Origin: Isoetes taiwanensis | Lineage: Eukaryota; Streptophyta; Lycopodiopsida; Isoetales; Isoetaceae | Assembly: GCA_021234155.1 (NCBI GenBank) | Contig: JAJEKV010000024.1 | Coordinates: forward strand, 13,242,913 to 13,306,912 | Direction: 5' to 3' | DNA length: 64,000 nt | Part shown: positions 1-10,940 of the stretch, piece after piece | Layout of the letters: every line of letters starts with the position of its first letter | How positions within the stretch are numbered: the first letter of the stretch is position 1 | Translations under genes and position numbers: made by a program | The notes under the pieces: model-generated | Database searches by the model: none | Seen by the model: the letters and a program-made list of their open reading frames with translations, nothing else | What the model was told of the DNA's origin: nothing

Positions 1-619
1 CTGAGGCATTGCAGCATGCTAAAACAGTCACCCATTCTCGATTCTGCATCACTATCTCATCGACTGCTCTACTTCCCTTTTTCGCTATCACTCTCAAACC
101 ACTAATCTTCCCCGCTTGAATGCCAGTTTCATCTGCATTCCAAATGTGGCTAGGCTCAAAACTAAAATGGCTATAAACCTTCCAATGTTGTGTAAAAGGG
201 CCGAAGTTTTAAAAGATGTATGGCTCGTGCTCTCGCAACATCCAAAGTTTCTGTTGACCTCAATGAAATATCAGGATGTCTTTTTTTGAACAATCTCCAC
301 CATTTATCTCCTGGTTTTCTATTCAGCCACAAAGTATTTTTGCCTTCACACATGCTTGCTGCTTTCAATTTGAATTGCTCCAAAGTCACTCCCATGTTTG
401 CGTTACTCTATCTAATGCCCATTTTTTCAGTTCTAATTCCTGTTCCTTACTCAAACACCTAGGATCTTGGCCAACTTTCTTACTGTAAATGCCCCTCATC
501 CAATTATGTAAGCTTGACTCAGGTATGTTAAACTGCCTTGCTGCTTTTCGAATTGTTAAAATTTCATTGCCATCTAGCATTCGAAGTGCCTCATGTATGC
601 TTTCCATCGACCAGCCACC

Positions 620-1229
620 CCTCACCCCAGCGATAGGTTCTGTACGTACGAAATCTAAATTCCTGACGTATAAAGTTAAAAAATACGTATTTTTTTGAAA
701 AAAAACATATTTTACGTATTTTTTAGTCGCCGGCCGGAAAAAAAAAATTCGCGTACGCAAAACAGTAAAAACCGCGTACGCGAATTTTTATTTATTTTTT
801 TTATTTTTTGGCGTTAAGGTTTCGCGTACGCGATTTTCAAATTTCGATTTTTTTAAATTTTTTTTTTTTGCTACTTGCTTTATACAGTTTCGTGTACGCG
901 AAAAAAGTTTCGCGTACGCAGTTTATAGGATTTCGCGTATGCGAAATTCAAATTTCAAATTCGGACGCCGAAAAAAAAAAAAAAAATCGCGTATGCGAAA
1001 TTCAAATTTCAAATTCGTTCGCGTATGCGAGACCTCTGTTTCGCGTACGCGAAAAAACTTTCGCGTATGCGAATTAGATGTTTTCGCGTACATGAAAATC
1101 TTCCGACGCCGGAATTTTTTTTTTTGCCGTATTTTATACGTTTTATACGGCAAATATGTGCCGTATCATACAATTCATACGTATTCCATATAAAACGTAC
1201 AGCGTATTGAACCTATCCCTGCCTCACCC
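620..1229. mobile_element. hAT-type MITE with 8-bp target-site duplication
   Basis: Element at 628-1221 (594 bp). The 8-bp direct repeats CCTCACCC at 620-627 and 1222-1229 are identical. The terminal inverted repeats are CAGCGATAGGTTC (628-640) and, inverted, CAGGGATAGGTTC (1209-1221), differing at one base. CAG-starting ends with 8-bp duplications are the hallmark of hAT elements. No transposase reading frame is present inside, so it is non-autonomous. It sits in the coding part of the pogo-like transposase. Removing it with one duplication copy joins ...RKRVR directly in frame to GGWSM..., which independently confirms the boundaries. The interior is AT-rich with repeated CG-rich palindromes. 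Confidence 0.92.
750..1096. repeat. Array of short palindromes inside the hAT MITE
   Basis: About eleven copies of a 14-bp palindrome, consensus TTCGCGTACGCGAA (often TTCGCGTATGCGAA), start near 749, 772, 821, 889, 909, 932, 986, 1018, 1040, 1060 and 1083. They are spaced by A- and T-runs. A unit of about 56 bp carrying the palindrome followed by AAATTCAAATTTCAAATTCG is duplicated at 932-962 and 987-1018. Repeated subterminal motifs are transposase binding sites in known hAT elements; that role here is inferred. Confidence 0.8.
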
Positions 1230-1389
1230 TCTTTCTTGGAGCCAGTTGTTGGGGCAGGAGAATTGGATTGTCATTGTGCAAACTCTTCTTTCGTGATTGG
1301 GAAACACTGCCTCTCTTCTTCTTTGGAACTTGAATTGATGCTGGAGTATTAACATCATTAGTGTTATGCCTAGATCTTGTGACAGGCAT

Positions 1390-4300
1390 GATCTAGGACG
1401 GGTCTGCCAAGAACAAGAACATTAATTGTTAGCCATTCAATATGTATTGCAGGAATATTTAGCATAAAACCAAATAGAAACTAAAAAACATAAAAGGGAA
1501 TCCTTTGCAAGTCTCAAACGGATTAGTGTTAGTGCAGATGAGAAATGGAAAAATGTAGCAAGTTCAAGGGAGTTTGTGCAGCATGTTGGAGGTATTGCTG
1601 GCCTCAATCTTGTAAAGAATAATCCTTTGAAGTAGATTAAGCAAGGGACCGAAAATCAGCAAAAAAAGCGCATGAAATTGGCTTCTGCCAAGTCTGAATG
1701 ATGCAATAAAGCTGCTGACCAATGCCATTGCTGTATGTTGGCTCTGTTTAGCATGAGCAAGCAGCAGCAGATAGCAGCAGATAGTAGCATGAGCAAGCAG
1801 CAGCAGATAGTAGCAGATAGGAGACACAGATAGCTATATGTGCTATCTCAACTATTGACCTACACTTGTTCGTTCTTCTTCCATCATGATACACTTTTAA
1901 TTCTATCACAGCCTATAAACTGCTTTGTATTCAAAAGTCTATCTGTACACAAGTTTTTGAAATGTGATATAGGTCCTGATTTCTCCATAGGCTCCAAAAT
2001 GCTCAAGATCCTTGATCTAAAAAATTCAAATCCTTAACTGCTATTTTTTTTAAACACGAGCTCCAATGTGCAGCATATGTACTGGTTCAATAGACCACCC
2101 ATGTTATATGGGTTAGGCACTTCTAAACCCTACGTACTTCTCTTATTCTACCTGATTAAAAGCTTCAACTTTCTAAAACAAGATTTTCTTACTAGCAATC
2201 ATAGATATAACTACTATAAACTCTTCAAGTTGTATATAAACCGTGTCTGTTTCATATATTTTTTACGGACAGATATGTCAAAAGTACAAGGTCATATACT
2301 GCAGCTAAGAACCTTTGAGAAGAAATTCTAAACTGAACAATGGCAACAAGGATTCCTGCAGATACATGCTCAATCAGCCAAACTATTAATGACTAGCAGC
2401 AAAATCTGCCATAAGGATTATTAATTTATTGCTGAAAAGAGCCTGGCACATAGCTACTAGATTATAAATTGTATGTAATCTGATCTCTTATACACCTTCA
2501 GGCCAAGAGTCTTCAGCAAGAGTTCATAAAAGTTTTCTCTAAAGCTAGATAACATGAAGAATAAAAGGCTTCCATGCTCGCTGAACCTAAGTTTTTAAAC
2601 CTACCTGCTACTATTGGATCAATCCTATCTATTGTCTAGATCACAAAAGGTCTACTACAGAAGTATGGACCTGAGCGAGTCGTAGCTGTTAGTAAGTATT
2701 GAGCCTCCAGTGGGAAATGTACCTCCAGTGGAAATTATGCCTAATGAACAAAATCTGTCCAAAGAAATCATTTATTAACAATAACAGAGATAGTAATTGA
2801 GTAAACAGAGATTACCTTCAGAGAAACCAAATCTTGACAAGAATTGGTTCATGTAAACGAATGCAAAGAGATGGATACATTACATTACCATTTTTTTCAA
2901 TGAGACAAGCTAAAGCCTTCGTATCTCCTTCCTTGTATCAAAATACCTCTAATAGAATCCGTGAATTATTGATGGAAAAGGTGCAAGTTGTGGAATCAGA
3001 GGGCCATGGGCCTTTACAAGAAATCCATCTTAATTTGTTTCTAGATTAAGCTCCATTCTCTTCCTGGTCTATATCATCTACCGTAGGCTGCTCCTGCTTC
3101 ATGCAGTCTAGATGATTTTTTTGTCTGGATTGAGAAGGAAAAATATATGGAATTGATCATCATCACCATAATACCTTTTAATCTATGCCTTTTTTAGTGA
3201 AGAAATGGATCATATAGTATAATATCTAAGTAAGTTTAGCTCTAATGATGTCATAAAAAAGGTATTATATAATTAGTTGTCGAAACCTGAAGCTAGTGCA
3301 TGACTTTTATCAACTTAGATTTCTTTTTGTACACTAAAATACGAAGTCTGTTTAGCCTTTGAAGCATGTTGCACCCTCCAAAAAATGCATTCTATCCAGC
3401 AAAGCAGAGGAGAAATTTGTTGACAGTGTGAAAAGCACATCTTCACATGCAAACAACTTGCCTTCACTTGCAGTATTCCAATTTTATCTACAGTAGTCCA
3501 GCTTCATCTTGGACCACACAAACAAACCAAAACAATTCAAGAAATTCAAGAACATAATGTTTGACATATTCCTTCCATATCTTCTTGCCAAAAGAAGTGC
3601 CATGCTGGACCATTCTGGACAAATAAAGGTGTTTGGACTCTGCACCATATGGGTTGAACAGCCTTCCAATTCATGGATTCATTTGATATGACAAATCTTA
3701 ATGCAAGGATCACCAACCCTGCTTTGCTCTGTCTGAGTACCTTCCTCTTGATGTTTTTGGCTCAAAAGCAAATAACATGTTTAAAATTACTCTCCCCCCA
3801 AGGGACAAAAAAGAAATTGGAAGGACTTGAAATTGCAGAGGAATTTGAACCGACAATAGGATCTTCTCTCATCCTAGATCGATACAATAAGCTGAATTTT
3901 CCGCTAATAGGAAGCATATTGCATATTGAAGCATCGTTCCTAAGTGAGAATTCATGACACATGGAAGCTTGAAAACAACTAAGTTTAAGTACACAGGGAT
4001 TTGAGAAGGCTGAATATAATATGTTAGTTGGAGCATCCTATTCATAGTCCCCTTATGCATGATACGTGAAAGAATATGGCTGGATATCAACTGTCATAAA
4101 AGTCAAAATAGTTTGAATTCAACTGAGTAAAACTTACTGTAAGCTCCTCATATTCTACATAATATTGTAGATACCTGCTCCTCTTTATACACACAATGGT
4201 CGTCTCTAGATCACTGCCAATCTTGCTATCCATATAACCATGTAAACACGCCATGCCAGTTTTACCTGCCGAATTGAAGCAGGAGGAGGTGATTATGAAG

Positions 4301-4400
4301 GAAAATAATGTGAGAAATATTGGAGTGCATTTTCTCATCATTTTTTCCCTTGATGCTTTGCTAATACAATCTTAAGGGTTAATGAGTTGATACCTGGAAG
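1390..4400. other. Intergenic, no gene recognised
   Basis: AT-rich sequence with only short, non-conserved reading frames on both strands. The single structure seen is the 36-bp tandem pair at 1749-1820. Several stretches (for example 3660-3960) read open for about 90 codons but show no family motif. Confidence 0.5.
1749..1820. repeat. Tandem 36-bp duplication
   Basis: Two adjacent 36-bp units (1749-1784 and 1785-1820), rich in AGCAGCAG and AGATAG, differ at a single base. Looks like a recent slippage duplication. Confidence 0.85.
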
Positions 4401-4753
4401 AGCTGGTAATTGTGCATTGCTATCAACAGGAGAGCTGGCATTGGTTCAGAAAGATCCTCCATGCAATGCCAATGCCCAGCCCATGCCAGACACAAACATT
4501 GCGCTTTGCCTCTCCTACGTCTTCAGATTCATATGATCTGGGAAATTTGTTTGCCTTCGGCCCAGGTTTTGTGGATTCCCAACATGTAGAGGACAAACAA
4601 GATAGGTCGTCACACGCCACCGGATATTTGCGGTGGAAGGATCGCCAAACTCCGAGGAGCCAAAACTCCGCAGACAATTAGAGCGGATCCCCATTGGCAT
4701 CACACTCGTGTTTGACTCGTGTTGGTAGAATCCGGTTTCTTTTGCTTGACGTT

Positions 4754-4820
4754 GGAGAACGGAATGGGGTCAGCCATTCTTGAGGGGGCAGCAAGAATGG
4801 CTGACCCCATTCCGTTCTCC
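4754..4820. repeat. Perfect 29-bp inverted repeat with 9-nt loop
   Basis: Arms 4754-4782 and 4792-4820 are perfect reverse complements. The left arm begins GGAGAACGGAATGGGG and the loop is AGGGGGCAG. A transcript would form a 29-bp duplex. It is the first of three foldbacks within 450 bp. Confidence 0.9.
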
Positions 4821-4901
4821 ATTACGTAGGAGAACTGGAAGCCGGTTTGAATATGCCATAAAGGACAAACTCCAGGGCAACTTTAGTGTACAAGTATACA
4901 G

Positions 4902-5003
4902 GAATGCCTCTCTGCCTTGGATTCCGGTGAGGAAGGCTGGCCGACGCGCGGCAGCGCGGAGGCCTGCGTGACTCGCCGGAATGCAAGGCAGAGAGGGGCA
5001 TTC
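4902..5003. repeat. Imperfect inverted repeat (about 30 bp arms)
   Basis: Left arm 4902-4931 (begins GAATGCCTCTCTGCC) pairs with 4972-5003 (ends GAGAGGGGCATTC) with a few mismatches and a 2-nt bulge. The GC-rich centre carries GCGCGGCAGCGCGG. Confidence 0.85.
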
Positions 5004-5013
5004 GTCTAACGTG

Positions 5014-5200
5014 AAGTCACGGGTGCCCTAGATTCAGTGCCACGTGGCGGCCATCCAACGGTTGGGGAGAAGAATAGCAGGTGGAAATTCATAATATGCA
5101 GAATGTCAGCTAGAATTCAGGGCAACATTAAGGAAAAGAATGATTGCCACGTGGCGCGACGCCATTGGATGTGAGGGCTGAATCTAGGGCACCCTGACTT
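5014..5200. repeat. Imperfect inverted repeat with two G-box palindromes
   Basis: Arm 5014-5037 (GTGCCCTAGATTCAG core) pairs with 5178-5200. Inside the arms each side carries GCCACGTGGC (5039-5048 and 5147-5156), a CACGTG G-box. CCATCCAACGG on the left is answered by an inverted GCCATTGGATG on the right. This is a foldback with promoter-like motifs. No gene can be attached to it. Confidence 0.75.
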
Positions 5201-5394
5201 TATGTTTTTCAGATGCAGTGATGGTGCATCTGAAAACTCTACCGGATGCAGTGCCATGTCACTCAGATTGAGTTCCGGTGGAAGCAATGGGAACAACAAA
5301 TCGTGGCCATATGGCACAATATTCCCGGTAGAAGACTCTAATGGAGATGGACTTCCTAATTTCCCTGGCCCTACGATCTGAAATTACAGAATCG

Positions 5395-5545
5395 GCCGGC
5401 CAAAAATGAATACAGCTGATGTGGCATGATACATGGCATAGCTAGAAACGCAGGAAAGTGGGCAGCTCGGGTTAGGCAACCCTGCTTAAAAAAAAAAAAA
5501 AAAAAAAAAGCAAAAAGGCACGCCAGGGGCTGTTGCCAGGTTATG
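5395..5545. repeat. Dispersed module M, copy 1 (diverged)
   Basis: Holds a tract of about 21 A residues flanked by GGTTAGGC... and ...GCAAAAAGGCACGCCAG. The same arrangement occurs at about 12930-12985 and in part at about 21840-21865. See the better preserved copies at 10755-10940 and 21660-21870. Confidence 0.55.
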
Positions 5546-6171
5546 CAATGTAATGAAGGTTTTTAAATAATGTTCTTGCATTTTAGGTATCAATAGTTGT
5601 TTTATGTCAATACATTTGCAACCCGTAAAAACATATGGGGACGGAGTGAGTTGCACAAAAATGATGCTTTAAATGAAGAGAGAGAGAAAATCCGTGAAGA
5701 AAGTGCCCTTGAGAGACAAATATGAAAGTCAAGTATAGAGGTCAATGGTATGGATAAAGGTTAATCTCACCAACATGGTTTGTTGCAAAAGTCAGCTCAA
5801 TACCAACTTCAAATTGCTAGCTCAAAACTATAATCCAGCTTAAGAACAATAATCTGACCTATTGGAACCTCGTTCAAAATAGAGTTTTAGCAGCCTCTGT
5901 TTATGCTCCCGACAAAGCAAGATATGTGATTTTTACAATGATAGTATGAGAGTGGAGGTTAATGTCCTCAACAATGATAGTAGAACCAGATGAGAAGCCT
6001 GTGATAAATAGCCAAGAAGGCATAAACATTTCTAAACTACTACCAGCTCCTCATGCTAATGGATATACAAGGTTGCAACTTCAACAAAGACGTGAAGGTA
6101 GCCAAGGTAAATGCAATATAACTTTCAATGACCTTTGAGAAAGCATTATCTCACAAGCAGACTTATTCCCA

Positions 6172-7420
6172 TTTCATATACAAAAGCTCCTAGACATCTT
6201 GGGTTCCTTTTGTAATGAAAAAGGGATGGCAGTAAATAAAGGGAAAACAAAAGTGATGGTTGTAGGGAAAAGAGAAAACATTCAGATGCAGTTTGGTGGA
6301 GAGATCTTGGAGCAAGTACATCAATATAAATACCTTGGGGTGGAGTTTACTGACAACTATAAATGGAATGCAGGAGTTGACAAAAGGGTTGCAGGAGCAA
6401 TGAGAGCTTTATATGGCACAATGAGTTTGTGGAGGAATATGCATATACAGAAATGGAGTATGCGAAAACTTATGTTTAAAATGTTGGTACAACCTGTGGT
6501 ACTATACGGATGTTCAGTTTGGGGACCAGGCCTGTCAAAAAAGAAATGGGCGAGTATTGAAAATATACATAAAAGATTTTTGATGGAAGAACTTGGGGTG
6601 AAAGTGCAAACACCTTACGAAATGTTGCTTGCAGAGATAGGTTTTCTACCATTAGAAGCAGAAGCACTATGCCAGGCACTTGAGTACTTGCAGAGAGTCA
6701 AACATCTTGAAGAGGATCGCCTCCCGCACCAAGCCCTTCAAGAGTCAATGAGACAACCGTATATTGGATGGTACAAGCTGCTTATAGATTGGCTTCACAA
6801 ATGGGGGATAGACATTTTAGACATTCCTGATACAGCACTGGGGATACGTAGTCTCATTTCTGAAAAAGTTATCCACCATTTATGGGCATCTCCTTTGGCA
6901 CAAAAAATGGAATATTACAAACGGGAGGTGAACCTTATGATTAATTATGTGGAACAAGATTACCTTGATACTCTGATGGGATACAAACGACGCAGGCTTA
7001 TTTCCCAAGCTCGGTTGCGGTCTCACTCCTTGGAGGTAGAGCGTGCTCATGACATTCCACATGAGCTAAGATTTTGTCCATGTTGTAGAGAACCTGTTGT
7101 GGAAGATGAACACCATGCCTTCCTGGAATGCTCCAGCTTTGAAGAGGTACGTGAAGCTTTTGGGATTGATGCTACTTTGTCTAGAAGTTTTACGCTATTA
7201 CTTTCGATGCCTCCCACGCGGCTTGGAGCTTATCTTCAAGCGTGGTGGGGACATCGGAAAATGATTTTAGATTTGAATAATCTAGCAGATGATATGGAGG
7301 CAAGAGGCCTCATTTAGTGGACTTATTATATGTATTTCTTTTTGTCGCCTAATGGACCTGAGGGTCTGATATGGCGTGATAATAAATCAAATCAAATTAA
7401 ATCAAATAATATGCCATGAA
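6172..7420 (+). mobile_element. LINE A: 5'-truncated non-LTR retrotransposon, RT C-terminal half
   Basis: An open frame from about 6175 to 7317 (372 codons from the ATG at 6199) encodes the region after the RT catalytic motif. It has a thumb-like segment with YKYLGVEF and LYGCSVWGPGLSKKKW, then a helical stretch, then a zinc knuckle with C-x2-C at about residues 292-295 and H-H...C at 303-310. It ends in TAG at 7315-7317. It aligns by eye with the RT frame at 30476-32860. The 3' UTR carries a short hairpin (7354-7367) and ends in an AAATC-rich tail (about 7381-7408). The RT catalytic core and endonuclease are missing, as in typical 5' truncation during target-primed reverse transcription. No target duplication was identified. 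Confidence 0.88.
7354..7367 (+). other. LINE 3'-end hairpin (LINE A)
   Basis: GACC-TGAG-GGTC: a 4-bp stem (a G-T pair extends it) with a 4-nt loop, about 18 nt before the A-rich tail. Matching hairpins occur in three other LINEs of this window. Confidence 0.65.
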
Positions 7421-9930
7421 ACAGAGTCTTCTTCATGATGTTGGCTCTGAAAGACAATGGGTGTAGAAGCAAAAAACCTAAAGATAACAAAGCCTCCTCT
7501 AGATATACTTTAACAAGGTCAAACTAGTTAAGGCTTAATGGGCTTCAACAACTATGAGTATAATGTATGATCAATATGTTATAGTATTCAAGTAAAGGAA
7601 TCTTAATTCTAGATTGTGATTAGTTGTCTTAGTGAGATATCCTCCTTGAGCTTATCATAATTAGCATATGCTTGATCTTATGCTAGATTGTTATTGATGG
7701 TTTGTTGTTTCTATTCTTCTTCTATGCATTCTTTTCCCTTTATGATATTCCTTTGTTAACAAGGTCAAATTGGTTAAGGATGGTAGCATGTTTAGGCTAC
7801 ACGTGTATAACGAGATAAAAGTACATTTCAAGCATTAGAATTTTGCAAGTACTAGTATGACTAGTAAACGTCGCACATATCTAAGAGCATGTGTTTATAT
7901 GGGCTTTCTATATACGTCCGATCCTAGGCAGCCACCTTCACGACTCTTATGGGATTGTGCCATGGAAATTTTAGTCCTCTCTCTCCATGTAGAATTTTTT
8001 GCTTTCGTTAAAGTTTAGGTATATCAAGAAGTAGCACCAAATAGCAGTCACAGACTAAGTTGGAACAAAACCGTTTCTCACAATGTTAGATGCATGTAGG
8101 GATATGCCTATATTCAATTGAATAGAATTAAAGCCACACCTTTGGAACGTCCCCTAGGCTACATCAACATTACATCTAACCTTGTAATCGGTTGAAAGTT
8201 AACGTTAATGCATGCCAAGTCACTGTTTATCTACTCAAATGTTTATCTACTCAAATGCGATTGTAATGCCGGGAACACTAATAATATATGTTGTCGCCTT
8301 GTCATTATTTTCTTTACACATGCTTAACATAAACACAGTTTGTCAATATCATGGTAAACAGATAAAATAATATCAGTTTGTCAATATCATGGGAAATAGA
8401 TAAGAAAGCTTGGGCCCCCTTATTTGACGTATATTTCATCCCAGCATAAAAGATGTTGCCCAAATATTTAATCGCGAATCCACGGTTGCATAAATAAAAT
8501 ATGGGTTGTTATTGATTCTAGTCCTGGATAGCATCCAAGAAATAAAATTTTATTTATCTTTAATGGACAGGTGCAATTTTTGAAAAGCTCCTAATGGCAA
8601 ACAATTTGAATTCTGCTTCCTGTTTCTTCTCCTGGAAACTGATTGCAAGGTCTTCATGCTGCACAAACTGCAAATATAAGAGCCATCATCTTTTGAATCA
8701 AAGTTATGCCGACATCAAGTTTGTAAGTTTTTGTTTAAGAAGAGATCCAAAATTACTTGCAGGACAAAATAAATATAAGTCAACCACGTGCTTGGCCAAC
8801 AACAGGGATCAAAATATGATGGCATTGGGTATAAAAAACACCTGCAAGGATACAGCCTAAAATCTCCAGGATAAAGTAAGATGTCTCATGTTGGTAACTA
8901 TACAAATTATATCATGTTTGTTCACAAGGCAGGAAAAAGTCCATATAAATCCAGCTTTTGCCAAGATGAATATCACGATAAGTCACTGTATGGACTTGCA
9001 GTCTGATTGGGGTTCAAGCTAATGCTAAAACTGGCATAGGATTTTGGGATTAGGCTAATAATACAACATATCGTGCTTCAAAATGAAGTAGGAAAAACAC
9101 AATAGAAAGCATGAAATGGCCTGAATCTCAATTTTGTGAATCTCCGCCATATCCAGAAGAACTTAATATATCAGATATGGCTGCAAAATGGTAAAGCAAA
9201 CACGCATAGATCCACCTTGAGTATTATTAGATGTGCATGTCTTTGTTCTCACTGCCTGCAAAACAAAGGACGAAAGAAAGTAAAAAGGAGAAACAAAATG
9301 ATCTCTAATAAACACAAAGCAACAGAGAGGAAACTGAAGGAGAAAAGCTCAGAGTCGAACTCCTAAAAACAACCAAACCAGTCAAAGAAGAAGAACGTTG
9401 AGGAAAGAAACTAGTTGCAATGCAATCCTGCTTACAAAGATGCCACAGGAAAATGATCGGCCCTCTAGCTCCTCAACCGCATCTGCTGTTTATATTGAAT
9501 GGAAGAGTAACACTTGTAGGTTGTATTAACAGCAGATTACAGGAGATAGATTTGTCTTAGGCGAGCTCAAATCTGGAAAAGCGATGCTAGACCCTGGCAA
9601 GAAAATCTGACCGATATAAATCATAGTTGTTCACAGGGCAGACTGAGTTGTTTCATTAGATGAGTCTGCCAGGTTTCTTTTTTGGTGAATGCGAGGAGTC
9701 AGGAAAACTGAAAAGTAAGAAACTTCTAGAACTTTATGACAAAGGAGGCATGTTGCTTCTTTAAGAAATTAAAATTTTCAGAAATGGAGGTGATGTTTGG
9801 ATGTCTCAGTAACCATAACCCGTCTTCACTTGAAAGAGATATCTAGAGCCATTAAGTCTATCTTTTCCATTGCTTGCAGTACTTTGCAAAGCTAACTGCA
9901 TGGGTTTGCAATGGTGCATGTTTATGTCTT
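7421..9930. other. Intergenic, no gene recognised
   Basis: AT-rich. Only small tandem duplications are visible: TGTTTATCTACTCAAA twice near 8226-8257, and a pair of about 35 bp starting CAGTTTGTCAATATCATGG near 8337 and 8374. No conserved coding motif was seen on either strand. Confidence 0.45.
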
Positions 9931-9943
9931 CTGGTGAATACAG

Positions 9944-9999
9944 CAAAGGTGTGGCGTTTGTACGACATTGCACTTACCTCTTTACAACTTATAGAAAAG
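9944..9999 (+). pseudogene. Possible E2F/DEL-type DNA-binding exon fragment
   Basis: Between an acceptor-like CAG (9941-9943) and a donor-like GGTAG (from 10000) the frame reads KVWRLYDIALTSLQLIEK. E2F family winged helices carry (R)RLYDI-(A/T)NV-L-x3-x-LIEK at the end of the DNA-contacting helix. Here the residues corresponding to NV are missing and the first R is W. No neighbouring E2F exon was recognised, so this is at best a decayed, isolated exon. Confidence 0.4.
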
Positions 10000-10750
10000 G
10001 TAGCAGCAGTTAATTGTATATCTGTTATCTTCTCAAGACCTGCAAGGGGAAACAAAACACCTAGATTGGAGTTTCCTGCTTACTAATAATAAAAGAGTTA
10101 ATTTAAGGAAAACAGAATGATCAGGATTGTTAAAACCAGATGTGAGGTATTAGATTGGATTGCTAATCTCTGCATCACTTAACAGAAGAAAAGAGGTTAG
10201 AAAAATGAGATTGCACTTCTAATTGTTGCGGGCTTAGGATGAAGACGGAACAGAAGAATTTTTTAACTACATGGAAGCACATACATGTTCTTTTCCTTTA
10301 AGATAGATCAGCAAAATAACAACCAAATACTCAAACAATTGACTTCAAAAAGATATATCACATTAAATCAAGGAAGATGTCTACCTGTTATGAAAATACG
10401 AGGCATCTCCGGCAAGCCAAATGGTAAGGCAGAATCGAACTGGCTACCAGAAAGCCAGATATAAAATGGAGATGGATGAAACGGCCTGGCCTTCTTCCAA
10501 ATTCCATCGTCCTAAGATTTAGGTCGGTGAGTGCCAGATTTAGGCCCGCCATGCACATCGCTGGATCCGCACACTTAAATCCATGGCCATAGAGCTTAGA
10601 AATATGCCGACATCCAAAAGCCCAAGGCATAAAAAAAAGAAGCAGGAGCATGCAGAGGATTTGCCAAGATGATCGCTATAGCCGAAGCTCGCCTTCTGCA
10701 AGGCGGTCTGATCCGAGAGGGCGAGAAAGGGCAAAAATAGAAAAAACAGA
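10000..10750. other. No recognised gene; unidentified minus-strand open frame
   Basis: The minus-strand frame 10651-10388 (87 codons) lies just downstream, in its own sense, of module M copy 2. It has no motif I recognise and stops at a donor-like GTAG. It could be a captured exon, by analogy with the aminoacylase fragment under the 21.7-kb module. Confidence 0.3.
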
Positions 10751-10754
10751 GGCC

Positions 10755-10940
10755 CGATGCAAGGGGAGGTTATTCCGTGACGTTCTGCATCTCCGTGCTA
10801 GTTTTGGCGGCTTTTCTAATTTTCTTGGCCATAGATTTGTAAAAATAAAAATCTAACGGTGAAAATTAAAGCCATATCAGTTTTTGATGAGGTGGAGCTG
10901 CTACGTGGATAGGCTAGAATTGCAAGGAAGGCTTCACACT
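10755..10940. repeat. Dispersed module M, copy 2
   Basis: Nearly collinear with 21660-21850. Shared landmarks in order: GAGGTTATTCCGTGAC, CTCCGTGCT, TTTTCTAATTTTCTT, AAATCTAACGGTGAAAATTA, GTTTTTGATGAGGTGGAGC, and CTACGTGGATAGGCTAGAATTG. The core AATCTAACGG and ACGTGG resemble plant promoter motifs. The right-hand GGCTGGCGTGC/poly-A end seen in other copies is absent. Confidence 0.85.

Larger units (their letters stand above)
1..1389 (-). pseudogene. Pogo/Tigger-type (Tc1/mariner superfamily) transposase remnant, interrupted by a MITE
   Basis: Read on the minus strand. A start codon at 1389-1387 opens a basic N-terminus (residues like PKKKRGS and APRKRVR, nuclear-localisation-like) running to about 1230. 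The frame is broken by the insertion at 628-1221 and resumes at about 619 with GGWSMESIHEALRML, a helix-turn-helix with IRKAARQFNIPESSLHNW as in pogo/CENP-B DNA-binding domains. A second frame (395-171) gives a CENP-B-type HTH ending KWWRLFKKRHPDISLR. A third (about 200-1) gives HIWNADETGIQ and later EWVTVLACCNA, the start of a DDE catalytic core with its first acidic residue in NADETG. Frameshifts lie near 395 and 195, so it is inactive. The rest of the DDE domain would be beyond the left edge. Family is firm from motif order; exact subfamily is not. Confidence 0.85.

Noticed and set aside
4754-4820. miRNA precursor reading of the perfect hairpin
   Set aside because: A fully paired 29-bp stem with 9-nt loop lacks the mismatched, longer fold of plant miRNA precursors; kept only as an inverted repeat.
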